Origin: Methylomagnum ishizawai
Lineage (GTDB): Bacteria > Pseudomonadota > Gammaproteobacteria > Methylococcales > Methylococcaceae
Direction: 5' to 3'
Assembly: GCF_019670005.1 (NCBI RefSeq)
Contig: NZ_AP019783.1
Span: 2,692,150-2,756,149 of the forward strand
Length of the DNA: 64,000 nucleotides
The position numbers and the translations under genes are program-made. Every line of letters starts with the position of its first letter. Position 1 is the stretch's first letter. This document shows, in pieces, positions 21,054 to 30,110 of the stretch. The notes beneath the pieces were generated by a model. It was not told the origin of the DNA, ran no database searches, and worked only from the letters and a program-made list of their open reading frames with translations.

Positions 21054-22327
21054 AGCGTGGCGAACACCTGTTCGGCGGCGTCGAGGGTGGCCTGGATGAC
21101 GGCGTCGTCGTGGGCGGCGGACACGAAACCGGCCTCGAAGGCGGAAGGCGCGAGGTAGACGCCCCGCTCCAACATGGCATGGAAGAAGCGGTTGAAGCGC
21201 GGCTGGTCGCAGGCCATCACCCCGGCGAAGCTGGGCACGCTGCCCGCCCCGGTGAAGAACAGGCCGAACATGCCGCCGACCGCCTGGGTGGCGAAGGGGA
21301 CGCCCGCCCGCTCCGCCCGCGCCCGCAAGCCATCGGTCAGGCTCCGGGTGCTGGCGGCCAAATCCTCGAAAAAGCCGGGCCGCGCCAGCAAGCGCAAGGT
21401 GGCGAGCCCCGCCGCCATCGCCACCGGGTTGCCGGACAAGGTGCCCGCCTGATAGACCGGACCCAAGGGGGCCAGATGTTCCATGATATCGCGCCGCCCG
21501 CCGAAGGCACCGACCGGCATCCCGCCACCGATCACCTTGCCCAGCGTGGTCAGGTCGGGGCGGACGCCGTACAGCGCCTGCGCCCCGCCCAAGGCCACCC
21601 GGAAGCCGGTCATCACCTCGTCGAAGATCAACACCGCGCCGTGGGCGTCGCACACCTCGCGCAGGGTTTCCAGGAAGCCCGGCAGCGGCGGCACGCAATT
21701 CATGTTGCCGGCCACCGGCTCGACGATGACGCAGGCGATGTCATCCCCGCGGCGGGCGAATGCCTCCCGCACGGCCCCGGCGTCGTTATAGGCCAGGGTC
21801 AGGGTATGTTCGGCCAGGGCGGCGGGCACGCCCGGCGAACTCGGCACGCCCAGGGTCAAGGCACCGGAACCGGCCTTGACCAGCAGCGAATCCGAATGCC
21901 CGTGGTAGCAACCCTCGAACTTGACGATCTGGTCGCGCCCGGTGAAACCCCGCGCCAAACGGATGGCGCTCATGGTGGCCTCGGTGCCGGAACTCACCAT
22001 CCGCACCAAATCCATGGAAGGCACGAAGCCGCACAGGGTTTCCGCCATCTCGGTCTCGATGGCCGTGGGCGCACCGTAGCTCAAGCCCCGGTCCACCGCC
22101 GCGTGGACCGCCGCGAGGACTTCCGGGTGGGCATGGCCCAATACCATCGGTCCCCAGGAACCGACATAGTCGATATAGCGCCGCCCATCCGCGCCATGGA
22201 GATAAGGCCCCTCGGCCCGTTCGACGAAAACCGGGGTGCCGCCGACGCTCTTGAAGGCGCGGACGGGGGAATTGACGCCGCCTGGGATGTGGGTCCGGGC
22301 GGCCACGAAAAGATCGTTATCGTTCAT
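21050..22327 (-). CDS. hemL: Glutamate-1-semialdehyde 2,1-aminomutase
   Basis: PLP enzyme that converts glutamate-1-semialdehyde to 5-aminolevulinate in the C5 tetrapyrrole pathway. The 425-residue product from the ATG at 22327 shows [77 protein letters not shown] and the PLP-lysine block [18 protein letters not shown]. All are diagnostic for HemL over other class III aminotransferases. It is followed by the DedA-LssY gene with a 4-base overlap and preceded by exosortase-associated genes 19 bases away. Confidence 0.96.
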   Translation of the reverse strand: MNDNDLFVAARTHIPGGVNSPVRAFKSVGGTPVFVERAEGPYLHGADGRRYIDYVGSWGPMVLGHAHPEVLAAVHAAVDRGLSYGAPTAIETEMAETLCGFVPSMDLVRMVSSGTEATMSAIRLARGFTGRDQIVKFEGCYHGHSDSLLVKAGSGALTLGVPSSPGVPAALAEHTLTLAYNDAGAVREAFARRGDDIACVIVEPVAGNMNCVPPLPGFLETLREVCDAHGAVLIFDEVMTGFRVALGGAQALYGVRPDLTTLGKVIGGGMPVGAFGGRRDIMEHLAPLGPVYQAGTLSGNPVAMAAGLATLRLLARPGFFEDLAASTRSLTDGLRARAERAGVPFATQAVGGMFGLFFTGAGSVPSFAGVMACDQPRFNRFFHAMLERGVYLAPSAFEAGFVSAAHDDAVIQATLDAAEQVFATL

Positions 22328-22346
22328 ATTGAAGTGGAAAAAAGGA

Positions 22347-23579
22347 CTAGACCAAGACTTCGAGGGCCGGAGGATGGCCCAGGAACGCCATGGGACTGGA
22401 AGTGAAGCCATAGGCCCCGGATTGGAGGATGACCACCAGGTCGCCGACATTGGCATGGCCCAGCGGCATCCTATCCGCCAACAGGTCCAGCGGGGTGCAA
22501 AGCGGCCCGACCACCGAGGCCGACCCCGCAGCCACGGCGGCGACCCGGTTGCCGACCAGGACCGGATAGTTCTTGCGGATCACCTGGCCGAAATTGCCGG
22601 AGGCCGACAGGTGGTGATGCAAACCGCCATCGACCACCAGGAACACCTGGCCCCGCGATTCCTTGCGGTCCAACACCCGCGCGACATACACCCCGGCCTC
22701 GCCCACCAGATAGCGGCCCAGTTCGATCACGAACTCGGCCTTCGGGAAATCGCGGCGGGCCGCAGGCATCAGGCTGGCCAGATATCCGCCCACCGCCCCC
22801 AAGTCCAGCGGTTTCTCCCCTGGGAAATAGGGAATCCCGAAACCGCCGCCCAGGTTCAACAAGCGGACCGGGCCGGGAGCGCTGGCCGCGAGCCGCCGCG
22901 CCAATTCGAGGGTGTTGCGCTGGGCCTCCATGATCGATTCGGCCTTGAGATTCTGCGAGCCCGAGAAAATATGGAACCCATAGAAATCGACCGGAAGCCC
23001 GGCCATACGGGCCAGCAGTTCCGGCACCCGCTCGGCGTCCACGCCGAATGGTTTGGGACCGCCGCCCATTTTCATGCCGGAGGATTTCAGCTCGAAATCG
23101 GGATTCACCCGCACCGCGACCTTGGGGCGCAGGCCCAACTCCCGCCCCGCATGCGCCAGGATATCCAGTTCGCGCCCGGATTCCAGGTTGATGACGATGC
23201 CGGCGGCGGTGGCCTGCCACAGTTCGCGCTCGGTCTTGCCGGGACCGGCGAAACTGATTTTATCCGGGGCCATCGGCGTATCCAGCGCGGTCTTCATTTC
23301 GCCCGCCGAGGCCACGTCGAAACCGTCGATCAAACCGGCCAGGTGCTGGACCACGGCGGGCATGGGATTGGCCTTGATGGCGTAGTGCAGATGGATATCG
23401 GCGGGCAAGGCGGCCCGTAGCTCGCCCACCCGCTGGGTGATCAACCCCCGGTCGTAGGCGTAGAAGGGCGTATAGCCGACGCGCTCGACCAAGCGGGACA
23501 AGGGGGTTCCGCCGAGGGTCAAGCAATTGTCCCGTACTGGGAACAAAATGGGATGGGTATACCGGATCGCTTCGTTCAT
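22347..23579 (-). CDS. PLP-dependent decarboxylase, exosortase A system-associated
   Basis: 410-residue fold-III PLP decarboxylase related to diaminopimelate/ornithine decarboxylases. The PLP lysine lies in [20 protein letters not shown]; the glycine-rich phosphate site is [29 protein letters not shown] and [15 protein letters not shown] form the second-subunit active site. Genes of exactly this type accompany exosortase A (EpsH) loci and their ligase partner. The true substrate of this family is not established. The ATG at 23579 overlaps the ligase stop (ATGA), so the two are made together. Confidence 0.88.
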   Translation of the reverse strand: MNEAIRYTHPILFPVRDNCLTLGGTPLSRLVERVGYTPFYAYDRGLITQRVGELRAALPADIHLHYAIKANPMPAVVQHLAGLIDGFDVASAGEMKTALDTPMAPDKISFAGPGKTERELWQATAAGIVINLESGRELDILAHAGRELGLRPKVAVRVNPDFELKSSGMKMGGGPKPFGVDAERVPELLARMAGLPVDFYGFHIFSGSQNLKAESIMEAQRNTLELARRLAASAPGPVRLLNLGGGFGIPYFPGEKPLDLGAVGGYLASLMPAARRDFPKAEFVIELGRYLVGEAGVYVARVLDRKESRGQVFLVVDGGLHHHLSASGNFGQVIRKNYPVLVGNRVAAVAAGSASVVGPLCTPLDLLADRMPLGHANVGDLVVILQSGAYGFTSSPMAFLGHPPALEVLV

Positions 23580-25162
23580 GGCCCCGCCTCCTCGAACATA
23601 GCGCCCAGTTCGGTGGCGAGGCGCTTGCGGTCGATCTTCCCGTTGGGATTGCGCGGCAAGGGTTCCGTCCTGGCGACGATCCTGGCCGGCACCATGAAGG
23701 CGGGCAGTTGGCGCTTGCACGCCTCCAACACCCTGCCGCTCGCCGCTTCGCCATTATCCACGGCGAAAGTCACCAGCACGACGGCCTGCCCCAGCACGGG
23801 ATGGGCGACACCCACCGCGGCGGTTTCCGTCACCGCCCCGGCGGAATAGGCGACCTCCTCGATCTCGGTCGGGCTGATGCGGTAGCCCGAGGTCTTGATC
23901 ATCTCGTCGCGGCGACCGATGAAATAGAGAAAGCCTTCTTCGTCCTTGCGCACCGTATCGCCGGACCAGACCGCCATTTCCGGCAAGGGGAGGCCCGGCA
24001 GTTGCCCCGGCGCGGGTTTGTAGCGCTCGGCGGTCTTCTCGGGATCGTTCCAATAGCCCAGGGCCACATGGATGCCACGGTGCACCAATTCGCCAGGCTC
24101 GCCGGGCATACAAGGCGTGCCGTCCTCCCGCACCACCATGATTTCGGCGTTGGGAATCGCCTTGCCCATGGAATCGGGACGCCGGTCCACCTCCTCGGGC
24201 GGCAGGTAGGTGGAGCGGAAGGCTTCGGTCAAGCCGTACATCAGATAGGGCTTGGTCTTCGGCAGTTTGCCCCTGAGCGCGTCCAGGGTCGGCTTGGGCA
24301 TATGCCCGCCGGAGTTCGTGATATAGCGCAGGTGTTGGTCGGTGCCTTCCGGCCAATCCAATTGCGCCAATTGCACCCACAGGGGCGGCACCGCCGCCAA
24401 GCCCGTGATGCGCTCGCGGGCAACCATACGTATCACATCGCGCGGCAGCAGGTAGTTCATCAGCACGGCGCAAGCACCGACGCGGAAGGCCGTGGTCAGC
24501 TGCGACAGCCCATAATCGAACGAGAGCGGCAAAACCGCCAAGATGCGGTCCTCCGCCGTATTTCCGAGATACTCGGCGACGCTGTCGGCCCCGGCGACCA
24601 GATTGCGGTGCGACAGCACCACGCCCTTGGGCCTGCCGGTACTGCCCGAGGTGTAGAGGATCGCGGCCATGTCCTGGTCGATCACCCGGTGGGCCGGACG
24701 CGCCACGGCACCCAGCCGCTCGGACCAGCTCGCCATGCGCAGCCCCACGACCTCGGGCAGGGGCCGATCCCCTGTCAGAACGACGGCACGCAAGTCGCGG
24801 CATTTGGATACAGTGTCCGCGATCAAATCCCATCTTTCGGGCGAGGTCACCAGGATCCTGGCGCAGCAATCCGACAGGATATGGCCGACCTGCTCGGGCT
24901 TCAGCAGCGGATTCACCGGGACGAAAACACCGCCCGCCGCCGCCGCGCCGAACATGGCGACCACGGTTTCAAGACGTTTTTCGAGGTAGATCGCCACCCT
25001 ATCGGTACGCTCCAACCCCAATCCAAGCATCAAGTTGGCGGAAACCTCGATTTCTTTACGTAAATCCGCAAAGCTGCACTCTCGTCCGCCATCCCGGAGC
25101 GCCACCGCTCCGGGGTTCGCGAGCGCCGCGGCGCTCGCCAAATCATGGATTAAATTTGTCAT
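23576..25162 (-). CDS. Acyl-CoA ligase (AMP-forming), exosortase A system-associated
   Basis: 528-residue adenylate-forming enzyme that would activate a carboxylic acid through an acyl-AMP. Motifs: AILYTSGSTGRPKGVVLSH (P-loop), YLMYGLTEAFRSTYLPPEE (A5), SGDTVRKDEEGFLYFIGRRDE with MIKTSGYRISPTEIEE (A7-A8), and LPRNPNGKIDRKRL carrying the C-terminal catalytic lysine. The pairing with the fold-III decarboxylase is characteristic of exosortase A accessory loci. The acceptor could be CoA or one of the two acyl carrier proteins encoded divergently; that is inference. The gene starts at 25162 and is transcribed away from the ACP run. Confidence 0.88.
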   Translation of the reverse strand: MTNLIHDLASAAALANPGAVALRDGGRECSFADLRKEIEVSANLMLGLGLERTDRVAIYLEKRLETVVAMFGAAAAGGVFVPVNPLLKPEQVGHILSDCCARILVTSPERWDLIADTVSKCRDLRAVVLTGDRPLPEVVGLRMASWSERLGAVARPAHRVIDQDMAAILYTSGSTGRPKGVVLSHRNLVAGADSVAEYLGNTAEDRILAVLPLSFDYGLSQLTTAFRVGACAVLMNYLLPRDVIRMVARERITGLAAVPPLWVQLAQLDWPEGTDQHLRYITNSGGHMPKPTLDALRGKLPKTKPYLMYGLTEAFRSTYLPPEEVDRRPDSMGKAIPNAEIMVVREDGTPCMPGEPGELVHRGIHVALGYWNDPEKTAERYKPAPGQLPGLPLPEMAVWSGDTVRKDEEGFLYFIGRRDEMIKTSGYRISPTEIEEVAYSAGAVTETAAVGVAHPVLGQAVVLVTFAVDNGEAASGRVLEACKRQLPAFMVPARIVARTEPLPRNPNGKIDRKRLATELGAMFEEAGP

Positions 25163-25505
25163 TGGCTACTCATCACTAATCAACTTGAGTGGACATAACG
25201 AAAGGGCGCTTTTTTAATCGCTAGCGATTCCCCTTGCCCCCCGCGTCACCCTCATCAACAATCAACGCTTGCACGCTTTCTACCGCAACGACCTCCTCCG
25301 CAAAAACGATTGTCCGCAACTAAAGCCACCTTCTCTTTCCAACCTCCCTCGTCTATGCGATTTGTTGTATGCTAGCATATTAGCATAGCGCGCCAGCCAC
25401 GCCATGGCAGTGTCACCGCCCCCTACGCGAGGGTGTTCAATACCCATCACCCTCCTACCCCGTCAACCAACCACAGTTACCCTCCATAATAACGGAATCC
25501 CTCCC
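25163..25505. promoter_or_regulatory. Divergent control region between exosortase-associated units
   Basis: About 340 bases separate the ligase start from the first acyl carrier protein and must hold promoters for both directions. This stretch is AT-richer than its surroundings. A 20-bp dyad at 25368-25387 (TATGCTA-N6-TAGCATA, perfect 7-bp arms) also contains the direct repeat TAGCATAT/TAGCATAG and looks like an operator. No convincing -24/-12 sigma-54 element was found. Confidence 0.4.
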
Positions 25506-25751
25506 GTGCTCGAACAGAAAATCATTAGAATACTTGATCATGTATTGCAGCTTGGTGATCGCGGTATAAATTTCAATAATTCCACATTGTTATTATGTAA
25601 TGTGCCGGAGTTCGATTCGATGGCCGTGGTCTCCGTGCTGACCGCCATCGAAGAAGAATTTGGAATCTCCGTGGACGACGACGAAATCAGCGCCTCGATT
25701 TTCGAAACGGTCGGCTCATTGGTTGCCTTCGTGGAATCAAAACTCACTTGA
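25506..25751 (+). CDS. Acyl carrier protein 1 (exosortase-associated)
   Basis: 81-residue acidic four-helix carrier protein. The 4'-phosphopantetheine serine is Ser38 in EFDSMAVVS, followed by the helix LTAIEEEFGISVDDDEIS typical of ACPs. The start is a GTG at 25506 (LEQKIIRILDHVLQL); the upstream in-frame residues are Pro/Thr-rich and not ACP-like. Codons in the first half are AT-richer than neighbours. Probably carries the acyl group processed by the enzymes that follow. Confidence 0.85.
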   Translation: MLEQKIIRILDHVLQLGDRGINFNNSTLLLCNVPEFDSMAVVSVLTAIEEEFGISVDDDEISASIFETVGSLVAFVESKLT

Positions 25752-25815
25752 ATCCTTAAACCCTACCGCTCGCCCTCCCCGCCCGATTGAGTATTAAAAA
25801 CCTTATTCCCCCATT

Positions 25816-27807
25816 ATGCGGATCAGTATTCCCGGCTTTTCCCTAGACCGCCATGGCAAACCCGTGATCGGCATGGACGACGCCAGCCTGTATGCCTACG
25901 GCGATCTCATCCGCGGCACGGAGCGGCTCATCCTCGACCTGTTCGGACGTGGCCTGCTGTCCGGGACCACGCACACCTGTATCGGCCAAGAACTGTGCCA
26001 GATGTCCGTGGTGCGGGCGCTCAACCACCCCCAAGACGCGGTGCTTTCGAATCACCGCAACCATGGCCATTTCCTCAGCTATTCCGGGGACGCGCTGGGG
26101 CTGATCGCCGAGATCATGGGGCGGCGGGACGGCGTCTGCGGCGGCTATGGCGGCAGCCAACACATCGCCTATCGTCATTTCCATAGCAACGGCGTACAGG
26201 CCGGGATGACGGGCATCGGCACGGGGCTCGCGTTCGCGCGCCAACGGCGGGACAGCCCGGGCCTCGTCGCCATTATGATCGGCGACGGCACCTTGGGCGA
26301 AGGGCTCCTCTACGAAAGCTTCAACCTCGCTTCCATTTGGAAGGCTCCGGCGCTGTTCGTGGTTGAGAACAACCGCATCGCCCAAACCACCCCCACCGCG
26401 CACACGCTCGGCGGCGACATCACAGCACGCGGCGCGGCGTTCGGTTTGAAGACCTACGAACTCGACGATGCCGCGCCCGACTTCATGCGGCAGGCCGACG
26501 CAATCATCGCCGAACTGCGCGGGCTGCGGCATCCGGCCCTGCTCGTCATCGAAACCCGGCGGCTGGGACCGCACAGCAAGGGCGACGACTTGCGCAGCGA
26601 CGCGGAAAAACGCCACATCGCCGAACGTGATCCCTTGCAACATCTGGGCCGCCGGCTGGCCGCGGCGGAACGCGCCGCCATCGAAGCCCGCAATGCGGCG
26701 TTCCTGCGGGAAGTCGAAGCCGCGGCCCTGGACTCTCCCGAAGCCCGCTTCCAACCGGAGTCCAGCCCTGTCTTCCGGCCCATCCCGGCGGTTTCCGCCC
26801 CCGTCCTGCCCGCCACGGCCCCCAATGTGCGCGCCTCGCTCAACCAAGCCTTGCGCCAACTGCTCGCGGCGCACGGAGATATCCTCCTGCTGGGCGAGGA
26901 TTTGCACGATCCCTACGGCGGCGCCTTCAAGGTCACGGCGGGACTCTCCACCGACTTCCCGGACCGGGTGATCTCGACCCCGATCAGCGAGGCCGGCATC
27001 ACCGGCGCGGGCATCGGGTTGGCGCTGGCGGGGCTGAGGCCCATCGTGGAAATCATGTTCGCGGACTTCCTCAGCCTGTGCCTGGATCAAATCTACAACC
27101 ACGCCGTGAAATTCCCCGGCATGTTCCCAAGCGTGGACGTGCCCTTGATACTCCGCACGCCTTGCGGCGGTCGGCGCGGCTACGGTCCCACCCACAGCCA
27201 AAGCCCGGAAAACCTGTTCGTCTCGGTACCCGGCCTGACCGTGGTCTATCCCAGCCACCGGCACAACGCCGGCCAGCTATTGGCGGACGCGGCCACCCGC
27301 TGGCCCAATCCGACCCTGTTCCTCGAACACAAGCTTCTGTATGGGGAAGCCCAAAACCCCCAGGATTACACCGAATTGCCCGCCGACCCGGCCGACCTGG
27401 GGAGCGGCCTGTTCCCCACGCTGCGGCGGGGCGCCGCCGAACCGGATATTAGCTTGATCGCCTTCGGCGGGATGCTGCCCATCGTCGAACACGCCGCCCG
27501 GCGGCTGGCGGAGGAGGAAGAACTCGCGGTGGAAATCATCGCCCCGTCGCTATTGGCCCCCCTGCCCCGCGCCGGCCTGCTGGCGGCCTTGGCGGACCGC
27601 CCCATCGTCGCCGTCATCGAGGAATCGCACCACGAGTTCGGCGTCAGCGCCGAAATCCTCGCGTGCTTGGCGGAATCGGGCCACCAGGGCCGGCTGGCCC
27701 GCATCGGCGCGGCCGCCCGGCCCATCGCCGCCGCCCGCGGCATCGAGCGGGAACTCCTGCCCGACGCGGACACGATCATCGCCGAGATCGTGGAATTATT
27801 TTCATAA
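25816..27807 (+). CDS. 2-oxoacid dehydrogenase E1, fused alpha-beta subunits
   Basis: 663-residue thiamine-diphosphate enzyme that decarboxylates a 2-oxoacid and acylates the lipoyl group of E2. Residues 1-290 are the alpha part: TCIGQELCQMSVVRAL, SNHRNHGHFLSY, GGYGGSQHIA and the ThDP motif IGDGTLGEGLLYESFNLASIWKAPALFVVENN. Residues about 335-663 are the beta part: LLLGEDLHDPYGGAFKVTAGL, STPISEAGITGAGIGLALAGLRPIVEIMFADF and HSQSPENLFVSVPGLTVVYPS. Such fusions occur among acetoin/branched-chain type E1 enzymes. Located between an ACP and the E2 gene (19 bases before it). No E3 gene is nearby, so the housekeeping lipoamide dehydrogenase would be needed. Substrate unknown. Confidence 0.88.
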   Translation: MRISIPGFSLDRHGKPVIGMDDASLYAYGDLIRGTERLILDLFGRGLLSGTTHTCIGQELCQMSVVRALNHPQDAVLSNHRNHGHFLSYSGDALGLIAEIMGRRDGVCGGYGGSQHIAYRHFHSNGVQAGMTGIGTGLAFARQRRDSPGLVAIMIGDGTLGEGLLYESFNLASIWKAPALFVVENNRIAQTTPTAHTLGGDITARGAAFGLKTYELDDAAPDFMRQADAIIAELRGLRHPALLVIETRRLGPHSKGDDLRSDAEKRHIAERDPLQHLGRRLAAAERAAIEARNAAFLREVEAAALDSPEARFQPESSPVFRPIPAVSAPVLPATAPNVRASLNQALRQLLAAHGDILLLGEDLHDPYGGAFKVTAGLSTDFPDRVISTPISEAGITGAGIGLALAGLRPIVEIMFADFLSLCLDQIYNHAVKFPGMFPSVDVPLILRTPCGGRRGYGPTHSQSPENLFVSVPGLTVVYPSHRHNAGQLLADAATRWPNPTLFLEHKLLYGEAQNPQDYTELPADPADLGSGLFPTLRRGAAEPDISLIAFGGMLPIVEHAARRLAEEEELAVEIIAPSLLAPLPRAGLLAALADRPIVAVIEESHHEFGVSAEILACLAESGHQGRLARIGAAARPIAAARGIERELLPDADTIIAEIVELFS

Positions 27808-27826
27808 ACCGATAGAGCAGCACGCC

Positions 27827-28951
27827 ATGGCCATCCCGGTACATACGCCGAGAGTCAATAACAATGACGATGAAGTCCGCCTCGTCGGGCTGGAAGTCGC
27901 GGTCGGCGACCGGGTGTCCCGTGGACAAGCCGTCGCGCAGATCGAGACCGACAAGGCGATCATGGAGATCGAAGCGCCCGCCGAGGGCTACGTACTGGAC
28001 ATCGCCGCCCCCCTCGACAGCCAGATCGCCGTGGGGAGCGTCTTGATCTGGCTGGGCGCCACGCCCGACGAAGCGGTACCCCAGGCGGCGACGGACCTGG
28101 ACACCCCGCCGCCGGAGGGTGCCATCGCCACGCCCACCGCCAAGGCGCGGCAACTGTTACAGCGCTACGGGCTGACCGCCGCCCAGGTTCCCGCCCAAGG
28201 CCCGCGCTTGACCGCCGCGGCGGTGTCGAGCTACGCCGCATCCCAAGGACTCGCCCCGCTGGCCGGTCCGCCACCGCCCCGCTCCACCGCCCGCGCCCCG
28301 GAACCCACGCCCGGCGTTCCGGGCCAATGGCGCGAACTCCAGGGCGACGAGAAAGGCATGCTGGCCACGGTGACTTGGCATCGCGACCACGCCGTGCCCG
28401 GTTATATCGAACTGGAATACGATCCCCGGCCCTGGGCCGAGTATGCCCGGACTTTCGCGGAACGCCACAAGCTGATGCTCAACCCCTTGCTCTCGCTGAT
28501 GGCATGGCGCCTGACCCGGCTGGCCGCCGCCATGCCCAAGCTCAACAGCGCCCTGGTCGGCGAACGCCGCTACGAATACGCCGCCGTGAACCTGGGCTTC
28601 ACCGCGCAGGTGGATGAAACCCTCTACCTGTGCGTGCTGCGGGACGCGGAACAGCGCGATGCGCTGGAATTCGTCAACGCCCTGCTGGATTTGCAGCGGC
28701 GCGCCGCGGTGCATAAACTCGCCGCCGATGAAACCAGGGGCGCGACCCTGGGGTTTTCCAGCATGGAGCGCTGGAAAGTCAGCCAGCATATCCCCGTGCT
28801 GCCCCCGCTCGCGTCCTTGATGGTGGCCCACACCGCCGACGCCCAAGGCCGCGCCGTGCTGGGCGCGACCTACGACCACCGCGTGCTGAACGGTTTCCAA
28901 GTCGTCTCGGCCCTACGCAAGCTGGGCAAACCGCCTTCGGACACCCCCTGA
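27827..28951 (+). CDS. 2-oxoacid dehydrogenase E2-like acyltransferase
   Basis: 374 residues in the standard E2 order. A lipoyl domain (1-78) carries the lipoylation lysine Lys43 in ETDKAIMEIEAP. A peripheral-subunit-binding-like segment spans about 103-145 (ATPTAKARQLLQRYGL...GPRLTAAAVSSY). The catalytic domain spans about 165-374. The active-site motif reads YDHRVLNG at 349-356: the catalytic histidine (351) is kept, but the usual aspartate of DHRVxDG is Asn355. It would pass an acyl group from lipoate to CoA or possibly to one of the adjacent carrier proteins. The next gene, a second ACP, starts 17 bases later. Confidence 0.85.
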   Translation: MAIPVHTPRVNNNDDEVRLVGLEVAVGDRVSRGQAVAQIETDKAIMEIEAPAEGYVLDIAAPLDSQIAVGSVLIWLGATPDEAVPQAATDLDTPPPEGAIATPTAKARQLLQRYGLTAAQVPAQGPRLTAAAVSSYAASQGLAPLAGPPPPRSTARAPEPTPGVPGQWRELQGDEKGMLATVTWHRDHAVPGYIELEYDPRPWAEYARTFAERHKLMLNPLLSLMAWRLTRLAAAMPKLNSALVGERRYEYAAVNLGFTAQVDETLYLCVLRDAEQRDALEFVNALLDLQRRAAVHKLAADETRGATLGFSSMERWKVSQHIPVLPPLASLMVAHTADAQGRAVLGATYDHRVLNGFQVVSALRKLGKPPSDTP

Positions 28952-28968
28952 CCCCCGGAACCCCCATC

Positions 28969-29238
28969 ATGGCCCCCGACCGCAACGCTATTGAACAGGC
29001 CATCAAGGCCAAGATCGTCGAAATCGCCGACCAGTTGGGCGAAGACGCCCGCGCATTGACCCACGACGAGTTGATCCCGGCGACGGGCTTGATCGACTCG
29101 GCGGGACTGCTGCAATTGCTGGCCTGGTACGAGCATCGTTTCCAGATTCCCCTGGCCCAGGACGAAATCACCGTCGATAACCTCGGCACCATCGCGACCA
29201 TGGCCGGGTTCGCGCTCAAGAAAAAGGGCTCGCTGTAG
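28969..29238 (+). CDS. Acyl carrier protein 2
   Basis: 89-residue carrier protein with the phosphopantetheine site Ser44 in GLIDSAGLLQLLAWYEHRFQIPL. The motif D-S-A-G-L and the helix after it are ACP-like, and length and acidity fit. It differs clearly from the first ACP of the cluster, so the two may serve different enzymes. Its stop codon shares a base with the GTG start of the next hydrolase gene. Confidence 0.83.
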   Translation: MAPDRNAIEQAIKAKIVEIADQLGEDARALTHDELIPATGLIDSAGLLQLLAWYEHRFQIPLAQDEITVDNLGTIATMAGFALKKKGSL

Positions 29239-30110
29239 TGGCCGGGACTTTAAAACCCCAGGCTGCGAGCGTGGAAGTCGCTCCCGGCTTCCTCGATAGC
29301 CGCGGGGGACGGTTGTTCGCCGTGCATCACCGCCCAGGGCCGGACGCCCCCTGCCACGGCCACGTCCTGGTCGTCCCGCCCTTCAACGAGGAGATGAACC
29401 GCTGCCGGGCCATACTCACCCTGCAAGCGCGGGCGTTGGCCGCCCATGGCATCGGCACCTTGGTGCTGGATTTGTTCGGCACCGGCGACAGCGAGGGCGG
29501 ATACCGCGACGGGCGCTGGGAAATCTGGCTGGACAATCTTCAAGCCGCGCTGGCCTGGCTGGATGGTCAGCGCGGTGCCCGCCGGGCGCTGCTCGGCGTC
29601 CGCATGGGCGTTTTGCTGGCGGCGGAAAGCCTGCGCCGCCGCAACGATCCCGCCACCGCGCTGCTGGCTTGGCAGCCGGTGATCGATGGCAAGCAACATT
29701 TCACCCAATTCCTGCGCCTGCGCCTGGCCGCGCAACTGGACCGCCCCGATCTGGCCAAGGAAACCACCGGCTTCCTGCGCCAACAGTTCGCCGCGGGCCA
29801 CTGCGTCGAGGTGGCCGGCTATGAAATCCACCCGGAATTGGCCGCGGCCATCGACGCCGCCCATCTGGCCCGGCTCGCGCCGCCCGCGGGCACCCCGGTC
29901 TTCTGGCTGGAACAAGTCCTCGCCGCCGACACTCCCGAACCGACCAGCGCCAGCCTCAAGCTCTTGGAAACCTGGTCCGCCGCCGGCTTGAACCCGGACG
30001 TGGCCGTCTACCAAGACCCGCCGTTCTGGCAGGCCCATGAACGGGCCATCGCGCCCAAGGCACTGGAACTCACCACCGGCTGGCTGCGCGACCAATGGAT
30101 TCCCGCATGA
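29238..30110 (+). CDS. Exosortase A system-associated hydrolase 2
   Basis: 290-residue alpha/beta-hydrolase-fold protein. HVLVVPPFNEEMNRCRAILTLQARALAAHG and VLDLFGTGDSEGGYRDGRWEIW form the core opening strands; the nucleophile-elbow region LLGVRMGVLLAA lacks an obvious catalytic serine (G-V-R-M-G), as noted for this family, so it may not be a hydrolase in practice. The GTG start overlaps the ACP stop by one base. It stands beside hydrolase 1, the arrangement typical of exosortase A loci. Confidence 0.85.
   Translation: MAGTLKPQAASVEVAPGFLDSRGGRLFAVHHRPGPDAPCHGHVLVVPPFNEEMNRCRAILTLQARALAAHGIGTLVLDLFGTGDSEGGYRDGRWEIWLDNLQAALAWLDGQRGARRALLGVRMGVLLAAESLRRRNDPATALLAWQPVIDGKQHFTQFLRLRLAAQLDRPDLAKETTGFLRQQFAAGHCVEVAGYEIHPELAAAIDAAHLARLAPPAGTPVFWLEQVLAADTPEPTSASLKLLETWSAAGLNPDVAVYQDPPFWQAHERAIAPKALELTTGWLRDQWIPA

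Noticed and set aside
25843-27264. 473-codon minus-strand frame opposite the E1 gene
   Set aside because: Antisense of a clearly recognisable thiamine enzyme; His/Gln/Arg-rich composition.
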